A stretch of 64,000 nucleotides of DNA, from positions 16,854 to 80,853 of the forward strand of contig CAZXKQ010000003.1 in NCBI GenBank assembly GCA_964641395.1, read 5' to 3'. Made by a program: the position numbers and the translations under genes. This document shows positions 56,551 to 64,000 of the stretch, one piece after another (the stretch's first letter is position 1; the number at the start of each line of letters is the position of its first letter). The stretch comes from CANQBR01 sp964641395. Its GTDB lineage: Bacteria > Bacillota > Negativicutes > Acidaminococcales > Acidaminococcaceae. The notes beneath the pieces were generated by a model. The model saw nothing but the letters and a program-made list of their open reading frames with translations. It was not told the DNA's origin and searched no databases.

Positions 56551-56559
56551 TGTTATAAT
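56530..56559 (+). promoter_or_regulatory. Promoter of lpxB-msbA
   Basis: TTGATA, 18-bp spacer and a perfect TATAAT with extended -10 (TGT). Leader about 65 nt. Confidence 0.7.
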
Positions 56560-56626
56560 TAGAAGATGAAATGAAGGGCCCCAGGCGTCCCAAGCCGGGG
56601 GCTGGGAGGCGGGCAGGTGAGGGATA

Positions 56627-57766
56627 ATGGCTAAGATCTTGATATCCGCCGGGGAGGCGTCAGGGGACGTCCATGCGGCGGCGGTAACCGCCCAACTGAA
56701 AAGGCTGGATCCAGAGGGCCAGGTCTTCGGCATGGGCGGGGACGCCCTCCGCTCCGCCGGGGGAGAGGTGCTCTTCGACATCAAGGAGCACGGGGTGATG
56801 GGCTTTATCGAGGTCATCAAGAAGCTCCCCGCCCTCTTCCGGCTGCGCCGGGCCTTCGCCCAGGTGATGGAGGAGAGGAAGCCGGACGCCCTGGTGATCG
56901 TAGACTACCCGGGCTTCAACATGAAGCTGGCGGCCCTGGCCAAGGAGAAGGGCATACCGGTGGTCAGCTACATCGCCCCTAGCGCCTGGGCCTGGCGCAG
57001 GGGCAGGGCGAAGACGGTGGCCAGGCTGGTGAGCAAGGTGGCCTGCATCTTCCCCTTTGAGTACCAGGTCTACCAGGAGGCAGGGGCGCCGGTAGAGTTT
57101 GTGGGCCACCCCCTCTTGGACATCGTGCGGCCGGAACTGCCCCCGGCGGCGGCCCTGTCCCGCTTCCACAAGCAGCCGGGGCGGAAGCTCATCGTGCTGC
57201 TGCCAGGCAGCCGCCTGATGGAGATCGAAAAGATGCTGCCCACCCTGCTGGAGGGGGCCAAGCTCCTCCAGAAGCGGCTGGAGGGGGCGGCGGACTTCCT
57301 GCTGCCCCGGGCGGCCACCATACCCAGGGAGCTGCTGGAGCGCCACATAGCCGCCAGCGGCCTCCAGGTGGGCATCACCGAGGGCTATAGCTACGACCTC
57401 TTCTCCATAGCGGACCTAGCCCTGGCCACCAGCGGCACGGTGACCTTGGAGGCGGCCCTCTGCGGCCTGGGCAGCGTCATCGTCTACAAGGCCAACCCTG
57501 TCTCGGCCTTCATCGCCCGGCTGGTGCTGAACATCCCTAACATCGGCCTGCCTAACATCGTGGCCGGCCGGCAGATCCTGCCAGAGCTGCTTCAGGGAGA
57601 CTTCACCCCGGAGAAGGTGGCCCAGGCGGCCTGGGACCTCCTCCAGGAGGAGAGGCAGGCCCGACTGCGGCAGGACCTGGCTGCTGTGCGGCAGCGGCTG
57701 GGGGCAGGAGGGGCCGTGGAGAAAGTGGCGCGGCTGATTTTACGCGTGGCAAAGGAGCCAGGATGA
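56627..57766 (+). CDS. lpxB: Lipid-A-disaccharide synthase
   Basis: Glycosyltransferase joining lipid X and UDP-2,3-diacylglucosamine into the lipid A disaccharide, on the inner membrane. Starts with ISAGEASGDVH. 'YPGFNMKLAALAKEKG', 'YIAPSAWAWRRGR' and 'VGHPLLD' are LpxB marks; 'LLPGSRLMEI' and 'SGTVTLEAAL' follow in the C-terminal domain. 379 aa, standard. It overlaps msbA by 4 bp (ATGA). Confidence 0.96.
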   Translation: MAKILISAGEASGDVHAAAVTAQLKRLDPEGQVFGMGGDALRSAGGEVLFDIKEHGVMGFIEVIKKLPALFRLRRAFAQVMEERKPDALVIVDYPGFNMKLAALAKEKGIPVVSYIAPSAWAWRRGRAKTVARLVSKVACIFPFEYQVYQEAGAPVEFVGHPLLDIVRPELPPAAALSRFHKQPGRKLIVLLPGSRLMEIEKMLPTLLEGAKLLQKRLEGAADFLLPRAATIPRELLERHIAASGLQVGITEGYSYDLFSIADLALATSGTVTLEAALCGLGSVIVYKANPVSAFIARLVLNIPNIGLPNIVAGRQILPELLQGDFTPEKVAQAAWDLLQEERQARLRQDLAAVRQRLGAGGAVEKVARLILRVAKEPG

Positions 57767-59520
57767 ACCTCTATCTTCGCACCATACGCTATATCAAGCC
57801 CTATATTATGCTCCTTTTGGGGGCGGGGATCTGCACCGTAGGGGCCACCGGAGGCACGGTCTACCTGCCTTGGATCATCAAGGACATAGTGGACGACGTC
57901 CTCTCCCGCAAGGACCTGGCCATGCTTAACTACATAGCCATGAGCATTGTGGCGGTGTTCATCGCCAGGGGCCTCTTCTACTACGGCCAGAGCTACTTGA
58001 TGAACTACGTAGGCCAGCACGTGGTCATAGACATCCGCAAGGAGGTCTTTGAGAAGCTGCAGCGCCTGAGCATGTCCTTCTACGACCGGAACAAGACCGG
58101 CACCATCATGAGCTACGTGACCAACGATGTGAACGCCCTGCAGACGGCCATGGTGGAAAACATCGTGGAGATGATCACCGAGGGGGTCATCCTGGTCTGC
58201 TCCATCGTGATGATGCTCTACCTAGACTGGAAGCTCTTCTTCCTCACCCTCTGCACCTTCCCCTTCGTGCTGGGCTTCATCGACGCCTTCGGCAAGAGCA
58301 TCAGGAAGAACGGCAGCCGCATCCAAGAGGTGACGGCGGACATCACCAGCGTGCTGCAGGAGACGGTATCCAGCGCCCGGGTGATCAAGTCCTTCGTGCG
58401 GCAGGACTACGAGATCAGCCGCTTCGACAAGGAGAATATCAACAATTTCAAGGCTAACATGAAGAACGCCCGCCTCATGGCCACCCTCACCCCTACCATA
58501 GAGCTGGTGGCGGCCCTGGGGGTGACCCTGGTGGTTTGGTACGGCGGCCGCAGCGTCATCAACGGCAGTATGACTGCCGGCGCCCTGGTGGCCTTCCTCA
58601 CCTATGCGGTGAACATCTCCAACCCTATTAAAAGGCTGAGCCGGGTCATCGGCAACATCCAGAAGGCCATGGCCGCCGCCCAGCGGGTGTTCGCAGTGCT
58701 GGACATGAAGGAAGAGATCGCGGATGCGGCAGACGCGGTGGCCCTGCCGCCGGTGAAGGGCTACGTGGACTTTGCCCATGTGTCCTTCGCCTACAACGAA
58801 GAGGAGCAGGTGCTGGACGATGTGTCCTTCCAGGTGGCCCCGGGCCAGGTAGTGGCCTTGGTGGGGCCCTCCGGAGCAGGGAAGAGCACGGTGGCCAGCC
58901 TGCTGCCCCGCTTCTACGACGTGACGGCGGGGAGCATCCGCATCGACGGCCTGGATCTGCGCCAGGTCACCCTCAACTCCCTGCGGGAGCAGGTAGGCAT
59001 AGTGCCCCAGGAGACCATCCTCTTCAACGGCAGCGTCCACGACAACATCCTCTACGGCCGCCTGGACGCTACGGAGGAGGAGATAGTGGCGGCGGCCAAG
59101 GCGGCCAACGCCCACGACTTCATTATGGAGCTGCCCCACGGCTACCAGACCATGCTGGGGGACAGGGGGGTGAACATCAGCGGCGGCCAGCGGCAGCGGA
59201 TCGCCATCGCCCGGGCCATCCTGAAGAATCCCCAGATCCTGGTTTTGGACGAGGCCACCAGCGCCTTGGATTCAGAAAGCGAGCGGGTGGTACAGGAGGC
59301 CTTGGACAGGCTGATGATAGGCCGCACCTCCTTCGTCATCGCCCACCGGCTCTCCACCATCAAGAACGCCGACTGCATCCTGGTGCTGGAGCGGGGGCGG
59401 CTGATGGAAAGGGGCACCCATGAGGAATTGTTGGCTAAGGAGGGCCTGTACGCCCACCTTTACCACATCCAGTACGCCGGCAAGGAAGAGGAGCACGCCG
59501 CCGAGGCCCTAGGGGCTTAG
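57763..59520 (+). CDS. msbA: Lipid A export ABC transporter MsbA-like
   Basis: Half-size ABC exporter of 585 aa that flips lipid A core across the inner membrane. Six transmembrane helices occupy residues about 15-305. The ATPase domain has Walker A GPSGAGKST (K374), signature NISGGQRQRIAIARAIL and Walker B ILVLDEATSALD. Coupled to lpxB, supporting lipid A as substrate. The lpxK and kdtA genes that often follow in this class are absent; a terminator comes next. Confidence 0.9.
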   Translation: MNLYLRTIRYIKPYIMLLLGAGICTVGATGGTVYLPWIIKDIVDDVLSRKDLAMLNYIAMSIVAVFIARGLFYYGQSYLMNYVGQHVVIDIRKEVFEKLQRLSMSFYDRNKTGTIMSYVTNDVNALQTAMVENIVEMITEGVILVCSIVMMLYLDWKLFFLTLCTFPFVLGFIDAFGKSIRKNGSRIQEVTADITSVLQETVSSARVIKSFVRQDYEISRFDKENINNFKANMKNARLMATLTPTIELVAALGVTLVVWYGGRSVINGSMTAGALVAFLTYAVNISNPIKRLSRVIGNIQKAMAAAQRVFAVLDMKEEIADAADAVALPPVKGYVDFAHVSFAYNEEEQVLDDVSFQVAPGQVVALVGPSGAGKSTVASLLPRFYDVTAGSIRIDGLDLRQVTLNSLREQVGIVPQETILFNGSVHDNILYGRLDATEEEIVAAAKAANAHDFIMELPHGYQTMLGDRGVNISGGQRQRIAIARAILKNPQILVLDEATSALDSESERVVQEALDRLMIGRTSFVIAHRLSTIKNADCILVLERGRLMERGTHEELLAKEGLYAHLYHIQYAGKEEEHAAEALGA

Positions 59521-59570
59521 GCCTGGGCAGGGGCCACGCCCTCTTGCTGCGGTCCGTCAGGGCTCTGCAA

Positions 59571-59637
59571 GCCTACTTCCCCCTTCCAGGTGGGGAACTA
59601 ACCACCTAGGAAAGTAGGGAGTAGGCATAATTTTTTT
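59571..59637 (+). terminator. Branched intrinsic terminator after msbA
   Basis: Outer stem GCCTACTtCCC / GGGAGTAGGC (one bulged T) encloses an inner AGGTGG / CCACCT hairpin, followed after ATAA by TTTTTTT. Confidence 0.7.
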
Positions 59638-59663
59638 GCCAGAGGCAAAGCAACATGTATACT
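59636..59663 (+). promoter_or_regulatory. Upstream promoter overlapped by an operator
   Basis: TTGCCA and TATACT with a 16-bp spacer. The -10 lies inside the palindrome 59654-59672, so a bound regulator would block it. Confidence 0.55.
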
Positions 59664-59672
59664 GTATACATG
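59654..59672. promoter_or_regulatory. 19-bp perfect palindromic operator
   Basis: CATGTATAC-T-GTATACATG: two perfect 9-bp arms around one base. The form is typical of GntR-family operators. The regulator gene is not in the window. By position it would control the sugar-acid operon. Confidence 0.7.
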
Positions 59673-59756
59673 CGGTAGAAAGCAGGGAAGAGGAGGGCAG
59701 GGCTGGGAATACAGAGGGGAAAGAGGGGAAGGGAGGCGGGAGGAGTTAAAAAGAAA

Positions 59757-59786
59757 TTGACAATTAAAGGCTGTAAATATTATAAT
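59757..59786 (+). promoter_or_regulatory. Proximal promoter of the sugar-acid operon
   Basis: Perfect TTGACA and perfect TATAAT with an 18-bp spacer in an AT-rich patch, about 80 bp before the kinase start. Confidence 0.82.
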
Positions 59787-59865
59787 TTAAATAGAGTATA
59801 GACCTTCCCTTCGGCCGCCAGTCAGCGCAGGAGGCTGGGGGCAGGAGAGACAGGAGGGGGTTTTT

Positions 59866-61164
59866 ATGGCAAGGTGCATCGTTGTAGCCGATGATCTCAC
59901 CGGGGCCAATGCCACCGGCGTACTGTTGAAGAAGAACGGGTTCGACACTCTGACCTTGCTACATGCAGCTATAGACAGGGCCGACTCCATCGGAGACTGC
60001 GACTGCCTGATCTTTCCCACCGACAGCCGCTCCGTCAGTCCGGAGGAGGCCTACCAACGGGTGCGGCAGGCCCTCACCGTCCTCTCTAAGCCGGGGGTGT
60101 GCTTCTACGCCAAGCGGATCGACAGCACCCTGCGGGGTAACCTGGGCAGTGAGACCGATGCCTTCCTGGACACCCTGGGGGAGGACTACATCGCCGTGTG
60201 CGTACCCTGCTTCCCCAGCTCCGGCCGGGTGATAGTGGGCAGCCATCTGTTGGTGAACGGGGTGCCTCTGCGCCAGACGGAGGCGGCCGCCGATCCTAAG
60301 TGCCCCATTCACACCACTGACGCCCTGGCCCTCTTCCAGGGCCAGACCAAGTACAGGGTGGCCCCCATCCACCTGGACGCAGTGCACAACGGGGCAGAGT
60401 ACCTGGCCCAAACCATCCTGGCCCAGAAGGAGGCAGGGGCCCGCATCCTGCTGGTGGACAGCGTCAGCGAGGACGACCTGCAGATCGTGGCAGAGGCGGT
60501 AGCCGCCTCCGGCATCAAGGCAGTGAGCGTGGATCCCGGGCCCTTCACCGCCTGCCTGGGCAAGAGCCTCATCCCCTGCGAGTGCAACCAGCCTAGCGGC
60601 AAGATCTTCTGCGCCATCGGCTCAGTGAACGGGGTAGCCGGGGCCCAGACCCGGCTGCTGTTGGAGCAGCGGCCGGTGACGGCGGTCTACCTGGACGCTG
60701 CCACCATCCTGGAGAGCCAGGAGGCCCGGGAGCAGGAGATCCAGCGTCTGACGGCTGAGTTGATCCAACGGCAGGAGGAGAGCAATGTGCTGGCGGTGAT
60801 CGGCAGCGGCATCGACCCGGCTAAGCGGATCTCCTTCGCCCCCTACATGGAGCGCTGGGGCCTGGACGCAGAAGGGGTGTCGGAGCTGATCAATACCGCC
60901 TTCGCCCAGGTGACCCTGGGTGTTTTGGCAGCCTGTCCTGGTATCGGCGGGGTTTACTCCACCGGCGGGGACATCACTGCCGCCATCCACAGCGCTGCCG
61001 GCACGGTGGGGCTGCGGCTCTTGGACGAGGTGCTGCCCTTGGCCGGCTACGGCATCGCCATCGGCGGCCGGCTGGCGGGAAAGGCCTTTGTCAGCAAGGG
61101 AGGCATGGTAGGCAGGGAGAACGCCATCATCACCTGCACTGACTACCTGCTGGCCCGTTTATAG
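59866..61164 (+). CDS. Four-carbon acid sugar kinase (DUF1537 family)
   Basis: ATP-dependent kinase that phosphorylates D-threonate, D-erythronate or a related sugar acid. Starts with the DUF1537 motif ADDLTGANATGVLL; 'KRIDSTLRGNLGSETDAFL' and 'CVPCFPSSGRVIVGSHLLVNG' are in the N-terminal domain. The C-terminal nucleotide-binding part has 'YSTGGDITAAIH' and 'GYGIAIGGRLAGKAFVSKGG'. 432 aa, normal. First gene of an operon with PdxA-like and GntP genes, the standard partners. Exact substrate cannot be read. Confidence 0.92.
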   Translation: MARCIVVADDLTGANATGVLLKKNGFDTLTLLHAAIDRADSIGDCDCLIFPTDSRSVSPEEAYQRVRQALTVLSKPGVCFYAKRIDSTLRGNLGSETDAFLDTLGEDYIAVCVPCFPSSGRVIVGSHLLVNGVPLRQTEAAADPKCPIHTTDALALFQGQTKYRVAPIHLDAVHNGAEYLAQTILAQKEAGARILLVDSVSEDDLQIVAEAVAASGIKAVSVDPGPFTACLGKSLIPCECNQPSGKIFCAIGSVNGVAGAQTRLLLEQRPVTAVYLDAATILESQEAREQEIQRLTAELIQRQEESNVLAVIGSGIDPAKRISFAPYMERWGLDAEGVSELINTAFAQVTLGVLAACPGIGGVYSTGGDITAAIHSAAGTVGLRLLDEVLPLAGYGIAIGGRLAGKAFVSKGGMVGRENAIITCTDYLLARL

Positions 61165-61204
61165 ATGGATGGATAGTTAAGTTTAGGAAAGAGGAGACGA
61201 AGAA

Positions 61205-62206
61205 ATGAAGCCTTTAATCGCCATCCCCATGGGGGATCCTGCCGGCATCGGTCCGGAAATAGTGTTGAAGACGGTGGCTGCGGAGGAGATCCAGAGCATC
61301 GCCCGCTGCATCGTGATCGGCAGCAAGAAGGTGCTGGACTACGCCATGACCTATCCAGGCAGCCCCCAGCTGGAGCTTGCGGTGGTGCAGGACCCTCGCG
61401 AGGGCAGGTATGAGCCAGGGGTGCTGAACCTTATCGACCTGGACAATGTGGACATGGAGGAGTTCCAGGTAGGGGAGGTCAGCGGCATGTGCGGCCGGGC
61501 GGCCTATGACTACATCGCCAAGAGCATAGAGCTGGCCAACGCTAGAATCGTTGATGCGGTGTCAACTACGCCTATCAATAAAGAATCTTTGAAAAAAGGA
61601 GGCATTAATTTCATCGGCCATACGGAGATCTTCAGTGCGCTGACCCACACCCATGATCCCCTGACCCTCTTCGAGGTGAACAACCTGCGGGTGTTCTTCC
61701 TCTCCCGCCATGTGTCCCTGCGCCAGGCCTGCGACATGGTGACCAAGGAGCGGCTCATCGACTACGTGATCCGCTGCACCGCCGCCCTGCGCAAGCTTGG
61801 GGTGACCGAGGGCACCATGGCCATCGCCGGCCTCAATCCCCACAGCGGGGAGCACGGCCTCTTCGGCGATGAAGAGGTGAAGGAAGTCTTCCCGGCAGTG
61901 GAGGAGCTGCAGAAGCGTGGTTACAAGGTGGTAGGGCCTATCGGGGCGGATTCCGTCTTCTCCCAGGCCCTCCATGGGAAGTACAACAGCGTGCTGAGCC
62001 TCTACCATGACCAAGGGCACATCGCCACCAAGACGCTGGACTTTGAACGCACCATCTCCATCACCGCCGGCATGCCCATCCTGCGGACCTCCGTGGATCA
62101 CGGCACTGCCTTCGACATAGCCGGCAAGGGCCTGGCCAGCGCGGTGAGCATGAAGGAGGCTGTGCGGCTGGCGGTGAAGTACGCACCGGCGTTCTTGCAG
62201 GGCTGA
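61205..62206 (+). CDS. PdxA-family 4-phospho-threonate/erythronate dehydrogenase
   Basis: NAD-dependent oxidative decarboxylase of the PdxA fold, 333 aa. 'IPMGDPAGIGPEIVLKT' is the N-terminal mark. Metal ligands are H139 in GHTEIF, a His in 'GLNPHSGEHGLFG' and one in 'LYHDQGHI'. Next to a DUF1537 kinase and GntP transporter it most likely belongs to the PdxA2 group (yielding dihydroxyacetone phosphate) rather than pyridoxine synthesis. A tract near 61545-61615 has AT-rich codons. Confidence 0.92.
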   Translation: MKPLIAIPMGDPAGIGPEIVLKTVAAEEIQSIARCIVIGSKKVLDYAMTYPGSPQLELAVVQDPREGRYEPGVLNLIDLDNVDMEEFQVGEVSGMCGRAAYDYIAKSIELANARIVDAVSTTPINKESLKKGGINFIGHTEIFSALTHTHDPLTLFEVNNLRVFFLSRHVSLRQACDMVTKERLIDYVIRCTAALRKLGVTEGTMAIAGLNPHSGEHGLFGDEEVKEVFPAVEELQKRGYKVVGPIGADSVFSQALHGKYNSVLSLYHDQGHIATKTLDFERTISITAGMPILRTSVDHGTAFDIAGKGLASAVSMKEAVRLAVKYAPAFLQG

Positions 62207-62263
62207 GAGGCTCCGCTGGCATCTGTATCAAAGGAATTTGTCAAGTGAGAGGAGTTGTGAACT

Positions 62264-63625
62264 ATGGGTGGCTCCAGCATGATCATTGCCTTGTTAATAG
62301 GCATCATCGTCCTTATCTTCTTGATCCTGAAGACGAAGGTTCACCCCTTCCTGGGCCTGATTATCGCCGCCGTCATCATCGGCCTCTTAGGCGGTATGGA
62401 TCCGGTGAAGATCCCTGGCTCCATTATCAGCGGCTTTGGCGGCACCTTGGGCAGCATCGGCATCATCATCGGCTTCGGCGTCATGATGGGCCAGATCTTC
62501 GACAAGACTGGCGCAGCCGAGCGGATGGCCCTGACCTTCATCAAACTGTTCGGCAAACGGAATGAGCACTGGGCCATGGCCCTCACCGGCTTCATCGTGT
62601 CCATTCCTATTTTCTGCGACTCCGGCTTCGTAGTAGTGAGCCCTATTGCCAGGGCCATCTCTAAGAAGACCCGTCGCTCCATCGTCTGCATCGCCACTCC
62701 TTTGGCGGCAGGCCTGGTCATCACCCACTCGGTAATACCGCCTACCCCTGGCCCCTTGGGCGTAGCCGGTACCTTCGGTATCGATGTGGGCACCTTCATC
62801 CTCTTAGGCATAGTCATCTCCATTCCTATGGCCATTGCGGCTACTCTCTACGCCCAGTGGCTGGGCAAGCGGCTCTACCAGCTGCCTGCTGACAATGAGG
62901 AAGGCTGGGAGCGGCCGGAGAAGATTGAAGAGATCGTCAGCGACAGCCAGCTGGTTCCCTCCCGGGAGCTGCCCTCCGGCTTTAACAGCTTCCTGCCCCT
63001 GGTGGTACCCATCCTCCTCATCCTCTTCAACAACATCGCTGCCGCTCTGAAGCTGACGGGGCCGGTGAAGACCGGCATCACCTTCTTAGGCAACCCCATT
63101 ATCGCCGTAGGCATCGGCCTCCTGCTGGCCCTCTTCGTCCTGGGCAAGGATCTGGACAGGAAGACTGCCATCAGCGAGATGGAAGTGGGCATTAAGTCTG
63201 CCGGCATCATCATCCTGGTAACCGGCGGCGGCGGCGCCCTGGGGCAGATCTTGAAGGATAGCGGCACCGGCAACTATGTAGCCCAGCTGCTGGCCGGCAC
63301 TGCCATTCCGCTGATCGTGCTGCCCTTCCTGATCTCCACCCTGGTCCGCTTCGTACAGGGCTCCGGCACCGTGGCTATGATCACCGCTGCCGGCATCACC
63401 GCCCCCATCCTGCAGGCTGCCGGCTCCAACATGATGCTGGGCGCCTTCGCTGCCTGCATAGGCTCCATGTTCTTCAGCTACTTCAACGACAGCTACTTCT
63501 GGGTTGTTAACAACCTGATGGGCATCAAGGAGACTAAGGAGCAGATCCGCAACTGGTCCTGCACCTCCACCGTGGCCTGGGCTGTGGGCTTTGTAGAGCT
63601 GTTGATCCTCAGCATCTTCCTGTAA
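62264..63625 (+). CDS. GntP family gluconate/sugar-acid permease
   Basis: Inner-membrane carrier of 453 aa with about 12-14 hydrophobic segments. Family features include 'GLIIAAVIIGLLGGM', 'GFGVMMGQIFDKTGAAERMA', 'VIPPTPGPLGVAG' and the C-terminal 'FFSYFNDSYFWVVNNLMG'. Third gene of the operon; it would import the four-carbon sugar acid phosphorylated by the first. SD GAGGAG upstream. Substrate inferred from neighbours. Confidence 0.93.
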   Translation: MGGSSMIIALLIGIIVLIFLILKTKVHPFLGLIIAAVIIGLLGGMDPVKIPGSIISGFGGTLGSIGIIIGFGVMMGQIFDKTGAAERMALTFIKLFGKRNEHWAMALTGFIVSIPIFCDSGFVVVSPIARAISKKTRRSIVCIATPLAAGLVITHSVIPPTPGPLGVAGTFGIDVGTFILLGIVISIPMAIAATLYAQWLGKRLYQLPADNEEGWERPEKIEEIVSDSQLVPSRELPSGFNSFLPLVVPILLILFNNIAAALKLTGPVKTGITFLGNPIIAVGIGLLLALFVLGKDLDRKTAISEMEVGIKSAGIIILVTGGGGALGQILKDSGTGNYVAQLLAGTAIPLIVLPFLISTLVRFVQGSGTVAMITAAGITAPILQAAGSNMMLGAFAACIGSMFFSYFNDSYFWVVNNLMGIKETKEQIRNWSCTSTVAWAVGFVELLILSIFL

Positions 63626-63675
63626 GGGTCGGTGTGGCTCGGCAAGTTAGCTTAGTTCCATAGTAGGGTTTTTCT

Positions 63676-63709
63676 GGCGGCGTGGTCCTGAGGGCTGCGC
63701 CGCCTTTGC
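63676..63709 (+). terminator. Weak intrinsic terminator after the GntP gene
   Basis: Stem GGCGGCG / CGCCGCC with a 15-nt loop, then TTTGC only. Confidence 0.45.
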
Positions 63710-63837
63710 TGTACAAAGAGAGGAGGGCCTGCCCTGGCCATGGCGGCCTATAACTCCTGGGGGGAGGAGCAGGACTGCAGATGCCGCATCTGAAGGCAAT
63801 CCGTTTAACCCACCAGTCAAAGTACATAGTTCAGCTT

Positions 63838-63868
63838 AAGCCCAGCCTACTCCAGGCTGGGCTTTCAT
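63838..63868 (+). terminator. Intrinsic terminator
   Basis: Perfect 10-bp stem AAGCCCAGCC / GGCTGGGCTT, 7-nt loop, then TCATCTGTT. Probably the main end of the sugar-acid operon transcript. Confidence 0.65.
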
Positions 63869-63955
63869 CTGTTACAACCAGACCCCGGCACAGCCCCCGC
63901 CAGCGCAACCTTAAAATTTTTCTAAAAATTTTTACAAAAAAATTCCCAAACTGTC

Positions 63956-63983
63956 TTGCAGGGGGGGACAAGTGTGCTACAAT
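63956..63983 (+). promoter_or_regulatory. Outward-pointing promoter at the window end
   Basis: TTGCAG, 16-bp spacer and TACAAT with extended -10 (TGC). The gene it drives lies beyond 64,000. Confidence 0.55.
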
Positions 63984-64000
63984 ATAGGCGATGGTGCAGG

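Larger units (their letters stand above)
59521..59865 (+). other. Regulatory intergenic stretch before the sugar-acid operon
   Basis: 345 bp without a gene. In order it holds the msbA terminator, a promoter whose -10 lies inside a perfect palindrome, a purine-rich stretch, a second consensus promoter and the leader of the kinase gene. No small ORF is convincing. Confidence 0.7.
63626..64000 (+). other. Right-end intergenic stretch
   Basis: 375 bp with no convincing gene. Two hairpin terminators, an AT-rich tract (63909-63945) and a promoter pointing out of the window are present. Confidence 0.65.

Noticed and set aside
59571..59637. Branched structure after msbA as a riboswitch or T-box
   Set aside because: It directly follows the msbA stop region, ends in a T-run and lies upstream of the next promoters, so a terminator explains it.
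1..64000. CRISPR array, insertion sequence or prophage genes
   Set aside because: No regularly spaced direct repeats, transposase, integrase or phage structural genes were seen on either strand.

Overview
The window looks like chromosome from a GC-rich diderm Firmicute, most likely class Negativicutes. Many genes are Firmicutes-type (scpAB, an IspH-S1 fusion, RemA, YlqF, the yicC-remA-gmk-rpoZ-coaBC block). They sit beside a full outer-membrane programme: TamB, BamA, OmpH/Skp-like chaperones, LpxD, an LpxL-type acyltransferase, LpxC-FabZ, LpxA, LpxI, LpxB and MsbA. I cannot name the genus from sequence alone. Almost all genes lie on the plus strand. The exceptions are one five-tRNA cluster and one small membrane-protein gene behind it.

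Layout. 1-9.8 kb is a tightly packed housekeeping run: RNase G, M50 protease, trpS, scpA, scpB, rluB, a flavoprotein, cmk, plsC, ispH-S1. 10-15 kb holds rplS, lepB, ylqF, rnhB, yraN, comM and a small XRE regulator. 15.5-19.8 kb holds an exported lipase with an extra C-terminal domain, a family-4 uracil-DNA glycosylase, a membrane metallophosphoesterase, an unknown gene and a YccF protein. 19.8-24.3 kb is yicC-remA-gmk-rpoZ-coaBC followed by a short RecQ helicase. 24.5-27.2 kb is an M20 amidohydrolase with two membrane proteins, probably a peptide-like substrate uptake and hydrolysis unit. 27.5-28.5 kb is a secreted esterase. 28,581-28,680 is an assembly gap.

28.7-32.1 kb is the least explained part: a three-gene unit encoding an HNH/glycine-zipper protein, a helical protein, and a ferredoxin-headed protein with a long unknown C-terminal part. 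It turns markedly AT-rich through its length and looks acquired. 32.3-34 kb has two unknown small genes, a small membrane protein and tRNAs Lys-Glu-Val-Asp-Phe (minus strand). 34.2-39.2 kb is polA, mutM, coaE, a lytic transglycosylase and tRNA-Leu.

39.4-59.5 kb is the envelope cluster: tamB, a sigma-70 family factor, an unknown membrane protein, bamA with a repeat-rich N-terminal extension, an unknown exported protein, three consecutive OmpH-like genes (the last two lipoproteins), then lipid A synthesis and export. 59.5-63.6 kb is a catabolic operon for a four-carbon sugar acid (DUF1537 kinase, PdxA-type dehydrogenase, GntP permease). A perfect 19-bp palindrome overlaps a promoter upstream of it. 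The window ends in a promoter pointing to a gene outside.

Most notable points: the three-gene island; internal ribosome-binding sites exactly at the junctions of both gene fusions (IspH-S1 and LpxC-FabZ); the sigma factor embedded among outer-membrane genes; the VYVIG/QIMT repeats of BamA; and the OmpH triplication. All calls rest on reading motifs; no database search was run.
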